Source of the DNA: Photobacterium indicum
GTDB taxonomy: Bacteria; Pseudomonadota; Gammaproteobacteria; Enterobacterales; Vibrionaceae
Length of the DNA: 64,000 nucleotides
NCBI RefSeq assembly: GCF_003026215.1
Contig: NZ_PYOC01000005.1
Span: 186,001 to 250,000, forward strand
Direction of reading: 5' to 3'
In this document: in pieces, positions 62,650 through 64,000 of the stretch
How the letters are laid out: the number at the start of each line of letters is the position of its first letter
Numbering within the stretch: position 1 is the first letter of the stretch
Notes under the pieces: generated by a model
Database searches by the model: none
Seen by the model: only the letters and a program-made list of their open reading frames with translations
What the model was told of the DNA's origin: nothing
Program-made: the position numbers and the translations under genes

Positions 62650-63945
62650 TTATGCGGGAATCATTTTTTCAGTGCGAAATGATAGCAACTTAGAAATAAC
62701 GATTGTAATGAATACTGGTACTAACCAGCTCATGTGTGCTGAGTAAAATGGTAACCATTTAGTGAGCGGCTCAATAACAGTAAGTGGCAATTTGTCTAAA
62801 ATACTTAGGGCATCAATTGTACCAAAAAGGGTTGCTATCAGCACAATTACAGTGTGAGTCGTTGATGGTTTATTGGGGAGCGGCAAAGAAACCGTTGCTA
62901 ATATTAAAGCGATAGCAATAGGACATAAGATCAAAATAGCAGGCAAACTTACCTCGATAATTGTTTCTAAGCCGAAGTTAGAAACAATTGCAGTTAATCC
63001 TAAAATAAGCGTCGCACTGATTTTAAAAGGTGTACGGTAAGTGTTTTTATAATACTGGGCATTTGCATTGGTTAAACCAATCGTGGTTGTTAAACATGCC
63101 ATTAACGTGATGGCGGCAAGTAATACTTGCCCTGCTTGTCCAAATTCACCTGCTGCGTAACGGGTTAATATTTCACCGCCGTTTAATGCATTGGGTGCAA
63201 TATTTGAAGATGTAGCCCCTAAATAGCCCATAGCAAGGTAACAACTAGACATCAGTATTGCATAGATCCCCGCAATCCATCTGCTGTATTTTGCAATGGC
63301 CTTAGTCGATGTAACCCCTTTACTTTTAATGGCTTGAATGATCACCCAGCCAAATGCAACCGCAGCGATAGCATCTAATGTCATGTAACCTTGAATTAGT
63401 CCATTAACGGTTGGGGCTTGTTTATATATATCTGTTGCAGGGCTTGTTGAGCCAAGGGGGTTAATAATGGCAGCAATAATGAGTAATGCCAGCATGCTAA
63501 TGAGTGCTGGTGTCATCACTTTTCCAATGTAATCGACTAAACGGCCCGGTTTTAATGCTAATAGCAATGTAAGTGCGCAGAAGCTAATAGAGAAAATAAA
63601 GAGATAGTTATCATTTACAAAAGGTTTTATCCCCATCTCATAGGCGACAGTAACAGCTCTAGGCAATACGAAAGCAGGCCCTAACGTTGTCAGAACTAAA
63701 ATCCAAAATGAACGATCCATCCACTTGGGTAAGCTAGAGGTAAGTTTATCTGCTGATGATAAACGGCCAAGTACAATAATTGTAAGAGCTGGTAATCCAA
63801 CAGCGGTTAACAGGAAGCCTGCTATGGCAAGTAACCAATATTCACCGGCTTGTTGTGCCATTAGTGGCGGGAAAATGAGATTTCCAGCACCAAGAAAAAG
63901 TGCAAAGGTCATAAACCCGATGGCGATAAGATCTTTTTTATTCAA
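62650..63945 (-). CDS. brnQ: Branched-chain amino acid carrier BrnQ, copy 2
   Basis: A 431-residue LIVCS-family carrier starting MNKKDLIAIGFMTFALFLGAGN at TTG 63945, with AAGG 9 bases upstream. It is clearly paralogous to copy 1, sharing GKVMTPALISMLALL, LIQGYMTLDAIAAVAFGWVI and CLTTTIGLTNANAQYY. The two probably arose by tandem duplication and are separated by a hairpin and the copy-1 leader. The upstream control region runs past the window edge. Confidence 0.93.
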   Translation of the reverse strand: MNKKDLIAIGFMTFALFLGAGNLIFPPLMAQQAGEYWLLAIAGFLLTAVGLPALTIIVLGRLSSADKLTSSLPKWMDRSFWILVLTTLGPAFVLPRAVTVAYEMGIKPFVNDNYLFIFSISFCALTLLLALKPGRLVDYIGKVMTPALISMLALLIIAAIINPLGSTSPATDIYKQAPTVNGLIQGYMTLDAIAAVAFGWVIIQAIKSKGVTSTKAIAKYSRWIAGIYAILMSSCYLAMGYLGATSSNIAPNALNGGEILTRYAAGEFGQAGQVLLAAITLMACLTTTIGLTNANAQYYKNTYRTPFKISATLILGLTAIVSNFGLETIIEVSLPAILILCPIAIALILATVSLPLPNKPSTTHTVIVLIATLFGTIDALSILDKLPLTVIEPLTKWLPFYSAHMSWLVPVFITIVISKLLSFRTEKMIPA

Positions 63946-64000
63946 TTGACTAAACCTTTATGGTTGTTGTCAGCTGAGCTAGAGGATATGGAAAAGAGGT

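Overview
The window looks like a chromosomal segment from a marine Vibrionaceae gammaproteobacterium, most likely Photobacterium or a close relative. The basis is gene content and protein resemblance: cydABX-ybgE, the divergent maoP/hdfR pair, ectABC with a dedicated aspartokinase, DUF2750, RecX, tandem brnQ genes, and AT-rich spacers carrying Vibrionaceae-type palindromic repeats. No rRNA, CRISPR array or intact prophage is present. One three-gene tRNA operon (Ser-TGA, Thr-TGT, Gly-TCC) lies near 30.1-30.5 kb with its own promoter and terminator.

Layout. 0-5 kb: the right end of a tightly overlapping biosynthetic operon (BtrH/DUF4872-like protein, ABC-2 exporter, acyl carrier protein, ketosynthase, Cys-less ketosynthase-like protein); its product is unknown. 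5.3-15 kb: a NifX-like His/Cys-rich protein, a homocysteine methyltransferase, a kinase-fold protein, adenine deaminase with an NCS2 permease, a TetR regulator and an alkyl sulfatase. 15-18.5 kb: a decayed accessory patch with a truncated Usp-like gene, a GST-like remnant, a zinc-ligand-less DksA-like protein, a 266-bp repeat element and a frameshifted tyrosine recombinase. 18.5-30 kb: ferric-reductase-like flavoprotein, PhoX phosphatase, an HvfA-type RiPP metallophore operon led by an MBL hydrolase, and the cytochrome bd operon. 30-46 kb: tRNAs, RecX, a Cys-rich ArsP-like permease, small hypotheticals, MazG-like, RarD, methyltransferase, TetR plus alpha/beta hydrolase, PlsC, GNAT, NlpC/P60, YbaK and ScsB/ScsD. 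46.8-56 kb: a bacterial lipoxygenase, the ectoine operon, and an ATP-grasp/QEGLA (DUF1704) pair. 56-64 kb: maoP/hdfR, small proteins, and two BrnQ carriers, the downstream one preceded by an apparent Ile/Val-rich leader-peptide attenuator.

Most notable: (1) the metallophore operon MBL-HvfA-HvfB-HvfC-HvfD; (2) an in-frame TAG that removes the last 47 residues of the ectoine aspartokinase while the remaining frame stays intact; (3) a 36-codon leader peptide with mutually exclusive hairpins upstream of brnQ; (4) a lipoxygenase with the full iron-ligand set; (5) the partial FAS/PKS-like export cluster; (6) a dispersed palindromic repeat family. All product names rest on reading motifs and remembered family resemblance; no database search was run.
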